From positions 1 to 64,000 of the forward strand of contig NZ_JBHTBW010000020.1 of the NCBI RefSeq assembly GCF_042665195.1: a DNA stretch of 64,000 bases. The letters are read 5' to 3'. A program made the translations under genes and the position numbers. Of the stretch, positions 44,860-53,114 are shown one piece after another (positions within the stretch are counted from its first letter, which is position 1; every line of letters starts with the position of its first letter). Under the pieces are notes generated by a model. The model had not been told where the DNA came from and ran no database searches. It worked only from the letters and a program-made list of their open reading frames with translations. Source of the stretch: Laceyella putida (GTDB taxonomy: Bacteria; Bacillota; Bacilli; Thermoactinomycetales; Thermoactinomycetaceae).

Positions 44860-45377
44860 TTTCCCGGGAATTGGCGTTGATCTTGCTTCAAGTTTCTCGG
44901 TGAAAGCATCCACGCTTTGCAAGTGGCGGATCGGTTACCGGCCCATGTTTCCAGTACCCTCCCTCGGGTCAATTGGCTGGGGGCCTGGGAGACATTGTTG
45001 CCGCAGGTATTTATATTGTCATTGATTTTATTCCAAGTGAAGCGACTGGAGCGGAGAATGCCTGCGAAACAAGCCATGATTTGCAAGGATCAGAAAGGAA
45101 AGTCCGCTGGTTCAAAGTCAGAGGAATATATCCCTGGCTTTTTTGGTGAAAGCGGCTTTCTGTGAATATGCTTTCCGGGCGGTCGGCCATGTTGTTCTCT
45201 GTTTCGACAGGGAGGAAAAGACTGTCCGCTCCGGTCCAACAGGCTAGGTAGATTAGACAAAACTCGCATCGCCTCTCCCCAAACAAAGGCGATGCCAGAT
45301 ATCACTTTCCCCATCCATTTCTCTCATTCACTTTTTCACATCCTCTCTTTTATTTTGATGACTTCGGTTGGTACAAT
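44860..45377. other. degenerate region with fragmentary frames
   Basis: About 520 bp without an intact gene. Plus-strand frames between about 44880 and 45240 hold short protein-like runs (for example DIVAAGIYIVIDFIP) in shifting frames, suggesting a decayed gene of unknown type. A hairpin at 45266-45295 (GCATCGCCT/AGGCGATGC) is followed by TTTT on the minus strand. Confidence 0.4.
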
Positions 45378-45575
45378 TCAACTCCATTCTCTGCCAACCC
45401 GCCGAACGTCGGTACATGCATTAGAGTAAACATCAGAATATGGACTTTGATCTCGACGACCTCTGAAATTTAATACCATCCTGTTTGTGGAAAATTGGAT
45501 GCCCGTAAATATCGTAATAAACACAGTTAGGATTCCGACCAAAAAACCGCCCCATATTGCCAATTGTCTTTTCAA
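45378..45575 (-). CDS. possible small membrane protein
   Basis: About 65 codons with one strong N-terminal membrane segment (AIWGGFLVGILTVFITIFT) after a basic start (MKRQ) and a polar tail. A possible TTG start is preceded by AAGAGGTG. I recognise no family; the tail may be frameshifted. Confidence 0.35.
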   Translation of the reverse strand: MKRQLAIWGGFLVGILTVFITIFTGIQFSTNRMVLNFRGRRDQSPYSDVYSNACTDVRRVGREWS

Positions 45576-45653
45576 AAAAAACACCTCTTATAGATTTATC
45601 CTTACTGTGTAGAATCCCCAAACAAATGAATTCCAGTCATACAATCGGATAAA

Positions 45654-45684
45654 TGAATAGATTGAATGGAAAGTGATCAAAATA
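45654..45684 (+). promoter_or_regulatory. possible sigma-G-type promoter of the DUF421 gene
   Basis: TGAATA (45654-45659), 18-bp spacer, CAAAATA (45678-45684); resembles forespore promoters, which would fit the spore association of many DUF421 proteins. Confidence 0.3.
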
Positions 45685-45718
45685 AATTTAGAATATTTAC
45701 GCGAGAGTAGGAGAAACG

Positions 45719-46567
45719 ATGCCGGATTGGATAGCAGTGGTATTGCGGACATTGGGCGCGATTATCATCCTGTTTGTATTGACAAGATTATTGGGAAAGA
45801 GGCAAGTAAGCACGCTTTCACCTTTTGAATACATAACGGGCATAACCATTGGGGGGTTGGCGGCCTCTATTCCATCGAAAACGGATGGCACTTGGCATTT
45901 GGGAATTGTTTCTCTGATTGTTTGGGTTTCGGTCGCGATTGGAATGGAGTTTTTACAGCTTAAAAGTAAGAAAATCAGAGAATGGATAGATGGAAAAACA
46001 ACGGTCTTGATAAAAGACGGGAAAGTGTTGGAAGAGAATCTGAAAAAGGAACGGATCACCATTGATGAGCTGATGGCACAGCTTCGCAAGAGAAGCATAT
46101 TTCACATTTCCGATATCAAGATCGCCGTGATTGAACCAGATGGTAATATCAACGCCTTTGTGTACAAAGAGTTACAACCAATCACGCCAAAAATGTTAGG
46201 TTTGAAAGTAACAAAAGAAGAGATCCCGTATGTGGTGATTGCGGATGGCATTATTTTAGATGAGGAATTGGCGAAACGAGGATTGACCCGCGAATGGCTT
46301 CAGGCGGAGTTGAAGAAGAAAAGCATCGCGTCGGAACATGTTTTTTTGGGGCAAGTAGACTCAGAAGGACAACTATATGTGGATTGTTATGATGATCAAC
46401 ATCAAGTCCAACAACCGCAGGAAAAAGCAAAATTGTTGACCACTTTGGAAAAGTGCAAAGCTGATCTGGACATATTTAGCTTGTCCACAAAAGACCAGCA
46501 AGCAAAAAAGTTATATGAACGGTATTCCCGACAACTCCAGCAAATGATTGAAGAGACAAACCACTAG
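45719..46567 (+). CDS. DUF421 (YetF-like) membrane protein
   Basis: 282 aa. Three N-terminal membrane segments (for example AVVLRTLGAIIILFVLTRLL and SLIVWVSVAIGMEFL) are followed by the DUF421 cytoplasmic domain beginning at DGKTTVLIKDGKVLEENLKK and including RKRSIFHISDIKIAVIEPDG, and a C-terminal extension with DUF3290-like helices. Family members occur in Bacillus spores and membranes but lack a defined biochemical role. The start has GGAG at 8 nt. It is followed by a broken PepSY gene. Confidence 0.87.
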   Translation: MPDWIAVVLRTLGAIIILFVLTRLLGKRQVSTLSPFEYITGITIGGLAASIPSKTDGTWHLGIVSLIVWVSVAIGMEFLQLKSKKIREWIDGKTTVLIKDGKVLEENLKKERITIDELMAQLRKRSIFHISDIKIAVIEPDGNINAFVYKELQPITPKMLGLKVTKEEIPYVVIADGIILDEELAKRGLTREWLQAELKKKSIASEHVFLGQVDSEGQLYVDCYDDQHQVQQPQEKAKLLTTLEKCKADLDIFSLSTKDQQAKKLYERYSRQLQQMIEETNH

Positions 46568-46588
46568 AGTTTAACCACTCATCATTCG

Positions 46589-46820
46589 GTGGACGCAGCT
46601 CAGATCCACCCAACGAAAATCGAAACGAAGCAAGAGGCGAAAACATTATCCAAAGAACAAGTGAAAACCGTCGCTTTGAAGCAGTGCAAGGGAACCGTCA
46701 AATCCATCCAGCTGAAAAAGGAAAAAGGTGTCGACGTGTTCTATGTCCTCATCAAGGGGATGGACGGGAAAACCACCATGTGAAAGTGGACTCAAAAACA
46801 GGCAAACTTTGCCGATAGGT
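46589..46820 (+). pseudogene. truncated, frameshifted PepSY-domain protein
   Basis: LSKEQVKTVALKQCKGTVKS then VDVFYVLIKGMDGKTT matches a PepSY domain; the frame then shifts, continuing HHVKVDSKTGKLCR and a stop near 46820. The signal peptide or membrane part and ribosome site are missing. Confidence 0.6.
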
Positions 46821-46873
46821 GGATAACTCCTTGTTAACAGGAAAATGATTCATCTAAGCCCAGATAGTTACTA

Positions 46874-46903
46874 TTGAGTATATATAAAATCCCTCTTTAT
46901 AAT
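46874..46903 (+). promoter_or_regulatory. sigma-A promoter of the riboswitch-sleB unit
   Basis: TTGAGT (46874-46879), 18-bp spacer, TATAAT (46898-46903), just upstream of the riboswitch. Confidence 0.6.
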
Positions 46904-46937
46904 GAGAAAGGTTATTTTGAACCGGTTCAAAAAATCC

Positions 46938-47059
46938 TAAGCCGAATTCTGTGTAAACAGATACGGGGGAATGCAATCTTCTGTTGGGGTGAAGCAACTG
47001 TGATGGCAGTTGCCGGGAAATCTCCGAATCCCGAACCCGTCAGCTAACCTCGGAGGCAA
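46938..47059 (+). ncRNA. ydaO-yuaA (cyclic di-AMP) riboswitch
   Basis: The conserved blocks of the ydaO motif are visible in order: GCCGAAT followed by GATACGGGGGAATGC, TTGGGGTGAAGC, GCAGTTGCCGGGAAATC, then TCCGAATCCCGAACCCGTCA and GCTAACCTCGGAGGC. In other Bacillales this RNA represses downstream genes when c-di-AMP is high and typically controls cell-wall hydrolases and K+ transporters, which fits the cell-wall hydrolase gene 17 bp downstream. Confidence 0.9.
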
Positions 47060-47075
47060 AAAGGAGGAGGATTTG

Positions 47076-47750
47076 ATGAAACGCTTGAAACAATTTCTGG
47101 CCAGCGGGCTCGCTGTCGGAGTGGTGTTTGGGGTGGCAATGGCACCTTACCATCAAGCGGATGCAGCCAATGCGCTATTAAAAGTTGGCCAAAAAAATAA
47201 TGTTGCCTCAGTGAAAGATGTGCAACAACGACTCAAACAACTGGGTCTTTATAATAAAGATGTGACTGGCGTCTATGATGCCTATACCCGGGATATGGTC
47301 ATCAAATTACAAAAGAAATATCACTTAAAATGGATTGATGGAATCGTTGGCCCGGAAACAACTGGCGCACTGAAAAAAGCGACTTTTTCCCAAGAAGAAA
47401 TTGACTTGCTTGCCCGCGCCGTCTACAGTGAATCCCGCGGTGAACCGTATAAAGGTCAAGTTGCAGTGGCAGCAGTGATCTTGAACCGTGTTGATTCGGA
47501 CATATTCCCCAATTCGGTAAAAGGTGTCGTTTACCAACCAGGAGCCTTTACCGCTGTTTCTGATGGACAGATTAACCTCAAACCAAATGATTCAGCATAC
47601 AAGGCTGTATATCAGGCGATTCAAGGTGCGGATCCCACAAAAGGTGCTCTGTACTACTACAATCCTGAGACAGCATCCTCCAAGTGGATGAAAAATCGCT
47701 CCAAGAAAATGAAAACTATTAAAATTGGGAAACACGTATTTATGGAGTAA
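47076..47750 (+). CDS. sleB: SleB-like cortex/cell-wall hydrolase
   Basis: 224-aa secreted hydrolase. Signal peptide 1 to ~30 (ending ADA), a peptidoglycan-binding domain (KDVQQRLKQLGLYNKDVTGV, residues ~45-105), and a C-terminal hydrolase_2 domain starting LLARAVYSESRGEPYKGQVA, with the catalytic Glu in YSESRGEP, VILNRVDSD and ALYYYNPETASSKW. This is the layout of the spore-cortex lytic enzyme SleB (lytic transglycosylase). AAAAAGGAGGAGG precedes the ATG. Expression is apparently controlled by the c-di-AMP riboswitch, which suggests a vegetative cell-wall role as well; the symbol sleB is therefore tentative. Confidence 0.85.
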   Translation: MKRLKQFLASGLAVGVVFGVAMAPYHQADAANALLKVGQKNNVASVKDVQQRLKQLGLYNKDVTGVYDAYTRDMVIKLQKKYHLKWIDGIVGPETTGALKKATFSQEEIDLLARAVYSESRGEPYKGQVAVAAVILNRVDSDIFPNSVKGVVYQPGAFTAVSDGQINLKPNDSAYKAVYQAIQGADPTKGALYYYNPETASSKWMKNRSKKMKTIKIGKHVFME

Positions 47751-47778
47751 TTCCTTTACCCTTGCAGAAAGCTGAATG

Positions 47779-47811
47779 AGGTTGTTGACAAAGAAGGTCA
47801 ACAACCTTTTT
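47779..47811 (+). terminator. terminator of the SleB-like gene
   Basis: AGGTTGTTGAC/GTCAACAACCT perfect stem followed by TTTTT. Confidence 0.9.
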
Positions 47812-48378
47812 GTTGAAAGGCAATAAAAAAACATTCCAGAGGAAAGCGTCTATGTTCAGGACGTAAATTTTATTTACAAGAAATTTATAGAGCGAAGCAA
47901 AAGCTCTGTTCAATCTACAACCCCTATAAATTAAATCTATCAATCAAACCGAGTCTAGTTACTAGATTCGGTTTTTTAAACTAGAATTGATCTGTGAAGA
48001 TGCTCCGCAAATGCTAATTAAAAAAGAAACTACAATCCTCCTGAGAAAGCGAACAAGTAAAACAATACACTCATTAAAAAACAAAACACCTGATACTGTA
48101 GTAATAGTACAGCTGAGGTGTTCCCCTAATCTTTATAAAACTATGTCGTCTAATGCCTTCTAGCGTAAGGTACTTACCTTAAGTGTGTGGTCAAAATGTG
48201 GTCAAGCGGTGGTCTTGCCTAATTCCTGGTAAAAATGAGCTTCACATCGACTTCATCCTGCTTATTTTTATTGAACATTACTTAAACAATAAAATTAAAC
48301 CAAAATAAGAACCATCTTTAATGATGGCCCTTAGCAATACTAGACGGGGTGAAAATATATCTTCCCCAATTACGTTAC
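47812..48378. other. intergenic region with two hairpins and a direct repeat
   Basis: No gene. It contains a plus-strand terminator-like hairpin at 47946-47977 (AAACCGAGTCTAGT/ACTAGATTCGGTTTTTT), a minus-strand one at 48083-48122 (AACACCT/AGGTGTT with an inner ACTGTA/GTACAG), and the left copy of the direct repeat that bounds the island (48149-48230). Confidence 0.6.
48149..48230. repeat. direct repeat, left copy (island boundary)
   Basis: TCTAATGCCTTCTA, then ACTTACCTTAAGTGTGTGG, TCAAAATGTGGTCAA and TAATTCCTG are shared with 50331-50419 in the same order and orientation. The two copies flank a 2.1-kb segment with three minus-strand genes. The right copy lies immediately beyond the tRNA-Ala gene and its terminator, as expected of an integration remnant. 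Confidence 0.75.
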
Positions 48379-48777
48379 TTATTCCCATTCTTGATCTTTT
48401 GTAAGTTCTCCCGTTTCAAAGAAATGTTTAAAAGCTTTAATCATGTCCTTATACTCAACAAGATATCGTTTGAGTATGTCAGTTCCAACTTTTTGAACTG
48501 TAATGTTAATATGCTCTTCATCTTTCTTTGATACAGAAGGATTAACTAAATCTTCGCTGTAACCATCGTAATAATAGGAAACATAATATAGTCTAATTCC
48601 ATTGTATTCGTCTCCCCCAGCAACCATTAAATCTCCGGCCTCATCGGAAAACAAAGAAACGTTATCAAGGTTGTATCCATCCACATGATCCAAGACTGAT
48701 TTAATCTGATCCCAACTTGGATTAGATATTACTTCTTTTTCTCCTGGCTTTAAAATACGAAGTTTCCATTGACTCAT
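48379..48777 (-). CDS. Imm1-like immunity-type protein
   Basis: 132-aa acidic cytoplasmic protein (from ATG 48777; an ATG 5 codons earlier is possible, neither has a clear ribosome site). The features DQIKSVLDHVDGYNLDNVSL, LMVAGGDEYNGIRLYYVSYY, the central LVNPS and the end FFETGELTKDQEWE resemble the Imm1 family of polymorphic-toxin immunity proteins. It lies within a direct-repeat-bounded island next to a secreted-protein gene on the same strand. The pairing of the two is inference. Confidence 0.5.
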   Translation of the reverse strand: MSQWKLRILKPGEKEVISNPSWDQIKSVLDHVDGYNLDNVSLFSDEAGDLMVAGGDEYNGIRLYYVSYYYDGYSEDLVNPSVSKKDEEHINITVQKVGTDILKRYLVEYKDMIKAFKHFFETGELTKDQEWE

Positions 48778-48867
48778 ATTTATACCGCACATTATGATAT
48801 TATACTCAACTTGCTACACAGAATACTAACTATTAGAACCTATCAAAATATTAACTAATTAAATTTA

Positions 48868-49560
48868 TTATAATTTGGATTGTTTAGCAACTAACCAACC
48901 ATCCAACATTCCACTAACTGTTCTAGGACTAGTTGTTGTAATATATCTCTTACTAATAACGACACCGCCCTGTCCAATTTTAGTTAAGTAGCCTTTGCTT
49001 ACATTTACATTTGCGTCAAAATGCCACCAACCTCTATAACCAGGTTTAACAGTCAACGTTGCATTATCAGTAACCGATCTTTGAATTGTCCAAGAAGCTC
49101 CTAAAGTGTTCTTGATAGCTTGTACATCTAAACCACTCACAGATACTGAGTAAGTAACTCCGCGTGTAGCTGAGTAAGAAATTGAATATGTTGCTGGGGA
49201 GCTCGTCTTATTTTCAACAATTCTGGATACTCGGCCAACCGCTTGTCTTGAAGTTGTGCGAACATCCTGGCGGTAGATTGCAACTGCTCCATTAACATCT
49301 CGTGTAGTTACACTGTTGTTTGCAGTATAATTACCTGCAGGTGTTTCTTGAATGGCTTGGTACTCTTCAATTGATACTTCACGTACAATCTGCCCATTTT
49401 CCACTTCATATACTGCTATAGTTTCGGAATCGGTTGGGGTTGGCAATCCATCAGGCGTTGACTCCTCTGCGTTTACTGATCCCCACGAACTTAAAATAAG
49501 AGAGAACGATAAACCTATTGCTGAAATAAATGGAACAACTTTACGCTCAAACAATAACAA
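48868..49560 (-). CDS. secreted beta-rich protein of unknown function
   Basis: 230 aa with a signal peptide (residues 1 to ~31, ending VNA) followed by an acidic, Thr/Glu-rich linker and a Ser/Thr-rich domain of alternating strands (TYSISYSATRGVTYSVSVSG, then SWTIQRSVTDNATLTVKPGY, GWWHFDANVNVS). There are no cysteines in the mature part. I recognise no family; the appearance (small, secreted, aromatic-rich strands, adjacent to an immunity-like gene and a small membrane protein) would fit a secreted antibacterial or adhesive protein, but this is inference. TTG start with GGAGAG 7 nt upstream. Confidence 0.6.
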   Translation of the reverse strand: MLLFERKVVPFISAIGLSFSLILSSWGSVNAEESTPDGLPTPTDSETIAVYEVENGQIVREVSIEEYQAIQETPAGNYTANNSVTTRDVNGAVAIYRQDVRTTSRQAVGRVSRIVENKTSSPATYSISYSATRGVTYSVSVSGLDVQAIKNTLGASWTIQRSVTDNATLTVKPGYRGWWHFDANVNVSKGYLTKIGQGGVVISKRYITTTSPRTVSGMLDGWLVAKQSKL

Positions 49561-49638
49561 CGTACATCTCTCCTATACTGTTTTATTTCTACGTAAAAGC
49601 ATCACCGCCTTTACGTTCCGACAAAGATTAAACATATG

Positions 49639-49869
49639 TCATCTTACTCCCTTTCTCACTTCGACTTCTCCCCAGATGATATAAACAACTCCAATGAGTA
49701 GCGTAATGAAACTTGCAATTGGCAACTCGCTCCCTAATAATCCAAGGAAATAAGGGAAATTCGATCCCACTTCGAATTTAGCATTTAAAATTGCAGCAGC
49801 AATATAACGAGTTGTAAATAAGATTGAAGATATCAGACAAAAGATTGATCCTGTCAAAATCCTGAACAT
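49639..49869 (-). CDS. small two-helix membrane protein
   Basis: 76 aa with two hydrophobic segments (ILTGSIFCLISSILFTTRYI and LLGSELPIASFITLLIGVVY) separated by a polar loop, ending in a basic tail. AGGAGG precedes the ATG. It is the first gene of the island read on the minus strand, 78 bp upstream of the secreted-protein gene, so the two are probably co-transcribed. Function unknown. Confidence 0.6.
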   Translation of the reverse strand: MFRILTGSIFCLISSILFTTRYIAAAILNAKFEVGSNFPYFLGLLGSELPIASFITLLIGVVYIIWGEVEVRKGVR

Positions 49870-50330
49870 ACAAAAACCTCCTAAACGATTATTGATGAAA
49901 TATCAAGTCAATCTTATCAGCATCAATAATTTAGTTCCATCCCTTTCAAAGACCATTCATTAGTTATTATATTTATGAATCGTTACAAAAGTTTTTCGAA
50001 ATCCACAATTTTTACCTATGATTGCATCTTTATGAAAATAAAATCATAAATATCATAGGATAATAAAAATTATAAATATAAAAAGACAGTCTACATTGGT
50101 ACTATTTCATATCCATCTAATACCTAGCCAACGGCTTTTGTTGGTGGAAACTTGTCCACCGCACATTATAGGCATTGATACAAAATGAAAACTTATTTAA
50201 CCCTTTCTTTTGTTGCCACGACTGTTTGCATAAAATGAAAGACTCTTCCTTGCAATTATATGTAAAATAGGAGCCTTTTTTAATTTGTAAAAATGATTTC
50301 CTCAAGTATCAATTTATTTTTGCAAGTGCA
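49870..50330. other. AT-rich upstream region of the island, no gene seen
   Basis: About 460 bp of very AT-rich DNA between the small membrane protein gene and the right direct repeat. It must contain the island promoter, but no element stands out; short frames here have no ribosome sites. Confidence 0.5.
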
Positions 50331-50419
50331 TCTAATGCCTTCTACCGCATTCTACTTACCTTAAGTGTGTGGTCAAAATGTGGTCAAACGGCCTAGTTTG
50401 GCCCTTTTCTAATTCCTGA
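50331..50419. repeat. direct repeat, right copy (island boundary)
   Basis: Same sequence as 48149-48230, with a few mismatches and a short insertion before TAATTCCTG. It starts 10 bp from the tRNA-Ala terminator. Confidence 0.75.
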
Positions 50420-50429
50420 GAAAAGCAAA

Positions 50430-50451
50430 AAACCGCGAAATCTCGCGGTTT
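50430..50451 (-). terminator. terminator of tRNA-Ala
   Basis: AAACCGCGA/TCGCGGTTT stem followed on the minus strand by TTTTTT, 6 bp after the tRNA 3' end. Confidence 0.85.
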
Positions 50452-50456
50452 GTCTT

Positions 50457-50532
50457 TGGTGGAGCATAGCGGGTTCGAACCGCTGACCTCTACACTGCCA
50501 GTGTAGCGCTCTCCCAGCTGAGCTAATGCCCC
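50457..50532 (-). tRNA. tRNA-Ala (anticodon GGC)
   Basis: 76 nt including encoded CCA. Acceptor stem GGGGCAT/ATGCTCC (one G-T pair), D-arm AGCTCAGCTGGGAGAGC, anticodon arm CTACA-CTGGCAG-TGTAG with anticodon GGC, and T-arm AGCGG-TTCGAAC-CCGCT. It decodes GCC/GCU. It has its own consensus promoter (50556-50584) and terminator. Confidence 0.97.
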
Positions 50533-50555
50533 ATATTCGATTGACTGCAAGATTT

Positions 50556-50584
50556 ATTATATAAAGAGTCAAAGCGAATGTCAA
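50556..50584 (-). promoter_or_regulatory. sigma-A promoter of tRNA-Ala
   Basis: Minus-strand TTGACA, 17-bp spacer, TATAAT: perfect consensus, 24 bp upstream of the tRNA. Confidence 0.9.
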
Positions 50585-50705
50585 CAGATAAATTACCATT
50601 CCGTCCAATTTATTTTTCTGTTCAATGGTAAACCCTTTTCCCAACCGATGAAGCCCTTGAGAAAAGGGTTACATCCTCACGGTTGATCTCTGGCAATCGA
50701 ATCAT

Positions 50706-50979
50706 TCATGTAGGCTCTTGGGATGTGAATTTCTCTTTGATCTCCTTAATCGTCAGTTCCCCTTCCCTTAAAGCCCGGATCTCTTGCAACCGCTGCGGCG
50801 CGGTCACGCAATGATACCTTCTGGTCAAACGCGCCTCTTCCTGCTCAAAGGGAAGCATGCCTTCTTCCGTAATAATATTTGATCGTGCTGTATCGAATGC
50901 CAGATAATTGAACCAACTCGCTAATCGTCACATACTCCGCTTGCTGCGCAACGTTCCAACTTCTTTTACACGCCATCAT
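50706..50979 (-). pseudogene. frameshifted MerR-type regulator
   Basis: Minus-strand reading from ATG 50979 gives AEYVTISELVQLSGIRYSTI then, after a +1 shift in a TATTATTACG run, YTEEGMLPFEQEEARLTRRY and LREGELTIKEIKEKF to a stop at 50706. The pattern is a short MerR-like winged-helix domain (Y-T-I-x-E-L, R-Y-Y-T-E-E-G-x-L). One extra base breaks it, so it is probably inactive unless this is a sequencing error. Confidence 0.55.
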
Positions 50980-51152
50980 CCGTCACCCGTTCATCATGTC
51001 GCCGCCGCTGCCGTCGTAACCGCCATCGCCGCTTCCACTTCCGCGATTTCTTTATCCACCGCTTCACCCACATGGTCCCAAGATTCGCACTTCGCAAAAA
51101 TCGTCTCTCAACCGGCGCAACGTGGTATGATTTGAACAGGAGGTTTGACGAT

Positions 51153-51932
51153 ATGGAAAAGGTATTCATTCAATCTAAACCATTACAAGAAAAGGGCTTT
51201 ATCCGATTTGATCTTCAACGGGAGTGGCAATATCCGGCGATGCGCCAAGAACTGGCCCAGTTGCAGCAAGCGTTTGCCGATCTGCCGCTCGATCCGTACG
51301 CACCAAACACAACCCGCTTCCGCCGGTATTCCCGCGCCATCATCTTGCCATGGAACGGCACCTTGCACTGGTTGCCCAACCATGTGCGGGAAGATGGCGT
51401 GGAAGTCTGCGAATATTTCCAGGGAACCTTCAATGCCGAGTATGTCGATGAGTATCGCGCATTTACGCCGCTCACCGAAGAAACCAAGGCCAATCCCCTG
51501 TTACATAACATCATCCAGTACGACTTCGCCCAAACGTTTTGGGATGCGCGCGACCTGGTGCTGCCCATCCACGTCGGCGTTCATTTGGTCAAGTTTGATG
51601 TCCGTCCGGGAGAAGAAGCGTTCGCTTCCCCCAACCACATCCACCAGGATGGTGAACCGTTCACCTTCGCCCACCTGATCACCTACCACAACGTGCAGGG
51701 CGGCATCAATGTCATCGCCCACACCGAATGCGCCGGGAAGCAGTTGGACGAGGTGTCCGAAAGCCAGATTCTCGACCAATTCCTGATGACGGAACCGCTG
51801 GACTCCTACGGGGTGTGCGACAAATTGGTCTGCCACTACGTCAGCCCCGTCACCTGCGGCCCGGACGACGAATATGCCGAGCGCGGCATGCTTCTCATCG
51901 ACTACACGCCGACAGTCATTGCGATTACGTAG
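51153..51932 (+). CDS. 2-oxoglutarate/Fe(II)-dependent dioxygenase (PF10014 type)
   Basis: 259 aa. The Fe(II) ligands are recognisable as His and Asp in PNHIHQDGEPFTFAHLI (H-x-D) and a distal His in CHYVSPVTCG; an Arg for 2-oxoglutarate should follow in the last strand (RGMLLIDYTP). The family includes L-isoleucine 4-hydroxylase of Bacillus, so hydroxylation of a free amino acid is a reasonable expectation. AGGAGG lies 9 nt before the ATG at 51153, and a strong terminator follows; it is a single gene. Confidence 0.85.
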   Translation: MEKVFIQSKPLQEKGFIRFDLQREWQYPAMRQELAQLQQAFADLPLDPYAPNTTRFRRYSRAIILPWNGTLHWLPNHVREDGVEVCEYFQGTFNAEYVDEYRAFTPLTEETKANPLLHNIIQYDFAQTFWDARDLVLPIHVGVHLVKFDVRPGEEAFASPNHIHQDGEPFTFAHLITYHNVQGGINVIAHTECAGKQLDEVSESQILDQFLMTEPLDSYGVCDKLVCHYVSPVTCGPDDEYAERGMLLIDYTPTVIAIT

Positions 51933-51942
51933 GGAAATCACA

Positions 51943-51984
51943 AAAACCCCGCGAAGATTTCGTTCTCCGCGGGGTTTTCTCTTT
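51943..51984 (+). terminator. terminator of the dioxygenase gene
   Basis: AAAACCCCGCG/CGCGGGGTTTT perfect stem followed by CTCTTTT. Confidence 0.85.
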
Positions 51985-53096
51985 TAGAAAATCAAATCTT
52001 CCATCTCGATCTCATCCGTTTTCTTTTTATGCAATTCATCCTTATGCCACTGCAGATCGGCCACCGACACATTGTTCAATCGCATGGTTTCATCAAAGGA
52101 AAAGACCGCCACTCGCTGGCCCAGTTGATAATAAGATCGCTGCCACTCCGTTTTGACCGGTTTGCCAAACGCCTTGCCCACATCCGCTCCCGTGATCTTC
52201 CAAGGCTGGCCTTTTTGCTCCACTTCGATCCGCGACAGTTTATCCTGATGAAAGGTTAAGCTGATCAAGCGGTTTTTATATTCATAACGAATTTGCTTCA
52301 TTTTCTTCTCTTGATCGTGTTCTTCCCATACCGTCTCTTTGCCGCATGTTTTCAATACTTTTTCATAAGCGGTACCCAAGCCGCCGCAGTCATACGCCAG
52401 CAAATCACCCGTCCCCATGCGTTGTTTTAACGCTTGCGCCGCTTTCACTCCCCCTGCCAAGGGCATTTCTTTGCCGGGTCTGGCCTGATATTTCTTTTGC
52501 GAAGTAGCCACAGGCTTGCCCGCTTTTGCGGTCACGCCGCTCCGTTCCAAGCGAATGGTGCGCAAGAACCGCTTATCTGGATCATAGCGAAAAATCACTT
52601 CATTATTGCCGACGGGATAAGCATATTCATAAATGTCATCATTGCCGGTATGCTTTAAGTCGTTAAACTCCTTTTTCACTTTGGAAAAGGGAACCGAGGC
52701 AAACGCGGGATCGGACACTTCCATCGCGGTCAAGACTTGATTCGTGAAGAGGTACGTAACCGTCCGCTTGGCTTCCCCTTTGACCCGCAGCTCCTGCTTC
52801 AACTCATACGGAGCGGCCGTGGATTGTGACCGCAACTGATACACGTGATTGGGGCATTCCTCCACCACTTTGGACCATGGGTCCCCCAATGCGCCGCAGT
52901 CGCCGTAGATCAATTCCCCTTTTTCCGCCAGGCGTTTCGTTTTCATCTCCACCGGTTCATTGCCGGCGATCCGCATCATCCAGGCATTGGTTTGGTCCTC
53001 AAATGCCATCAGAATGATCGTCAAGATCGCCGGTATCAAAAGTACAACCATGATGGTGGATAACCATTTGCTTTTTTTCTTCTGATTTTTTCCCAT
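51984..53096 (-). CDS. membrane-anchored two-repeat protein (paralogue 2)
   Basis: 370 aa. A basic N-terminus and one membrane segment (LSTIMVVLLIPAILTIILMA, residues ~13-32) place the rest outside the cell. Two copies of a ~125-residue unit follow, each starting with a Cys pair: IYGDCGALGDPWSKVVEECP and LAYDCGGLGTAYEKVLKTCG, then antiparallel strands ending in an 'F-GKP' turn (VGKAFGKP). The units resemble DUF4309-type repeats only loosely. The preceding gene (53115-54395) encodes a paralogue of the same architecture, 18 bp upstream, so both form an operon. Function unknown; the paired cysteines suggest disulfides. Confidence 0.65.
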   Translation of the reverse strand: MGKNQKKKSKWLSTIMVVLLIPAILTIILMAFEDQTNAWMMRIAGNEPVEMKTKRLAEKGELIYGDCGALGDPWSKVVEECPNHVYQLRSQSTAAPYELKQELRVKGEAKRTVTYLFTNQVLTAMEVSDPAFASVPFSKVKKEFNDLKHTGNDDIYEYAYPVGNNEVIFRYDPDKRFLRTIRLERSGVTAKAGKPVATSQKKYQARPGKEMPLAGGVKAAQALKQRMGTGDLLAYDCGGLGTAYEKVLKTCGKETVWEEHDQEKKMKQIRYEYKNRLISLTFHQDKLSRIEVEQKGQPWKITGADVGKAFGKPVKTEWQRSYYQLGQRVAVFSFDETMRLNNVSVADLQWHKDELHKKKTDEIEMEDLIF

Positions 53097-53114
53097 GTGT
53101 CTCCCTCCTTGCCG

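Noticed and set aside
48149..50419. Idea of an intact prophage or ICE between the direct repeats
   Set aside because: Only 2.1 kb and three small genes with no integrase, so at most an integration remnant.
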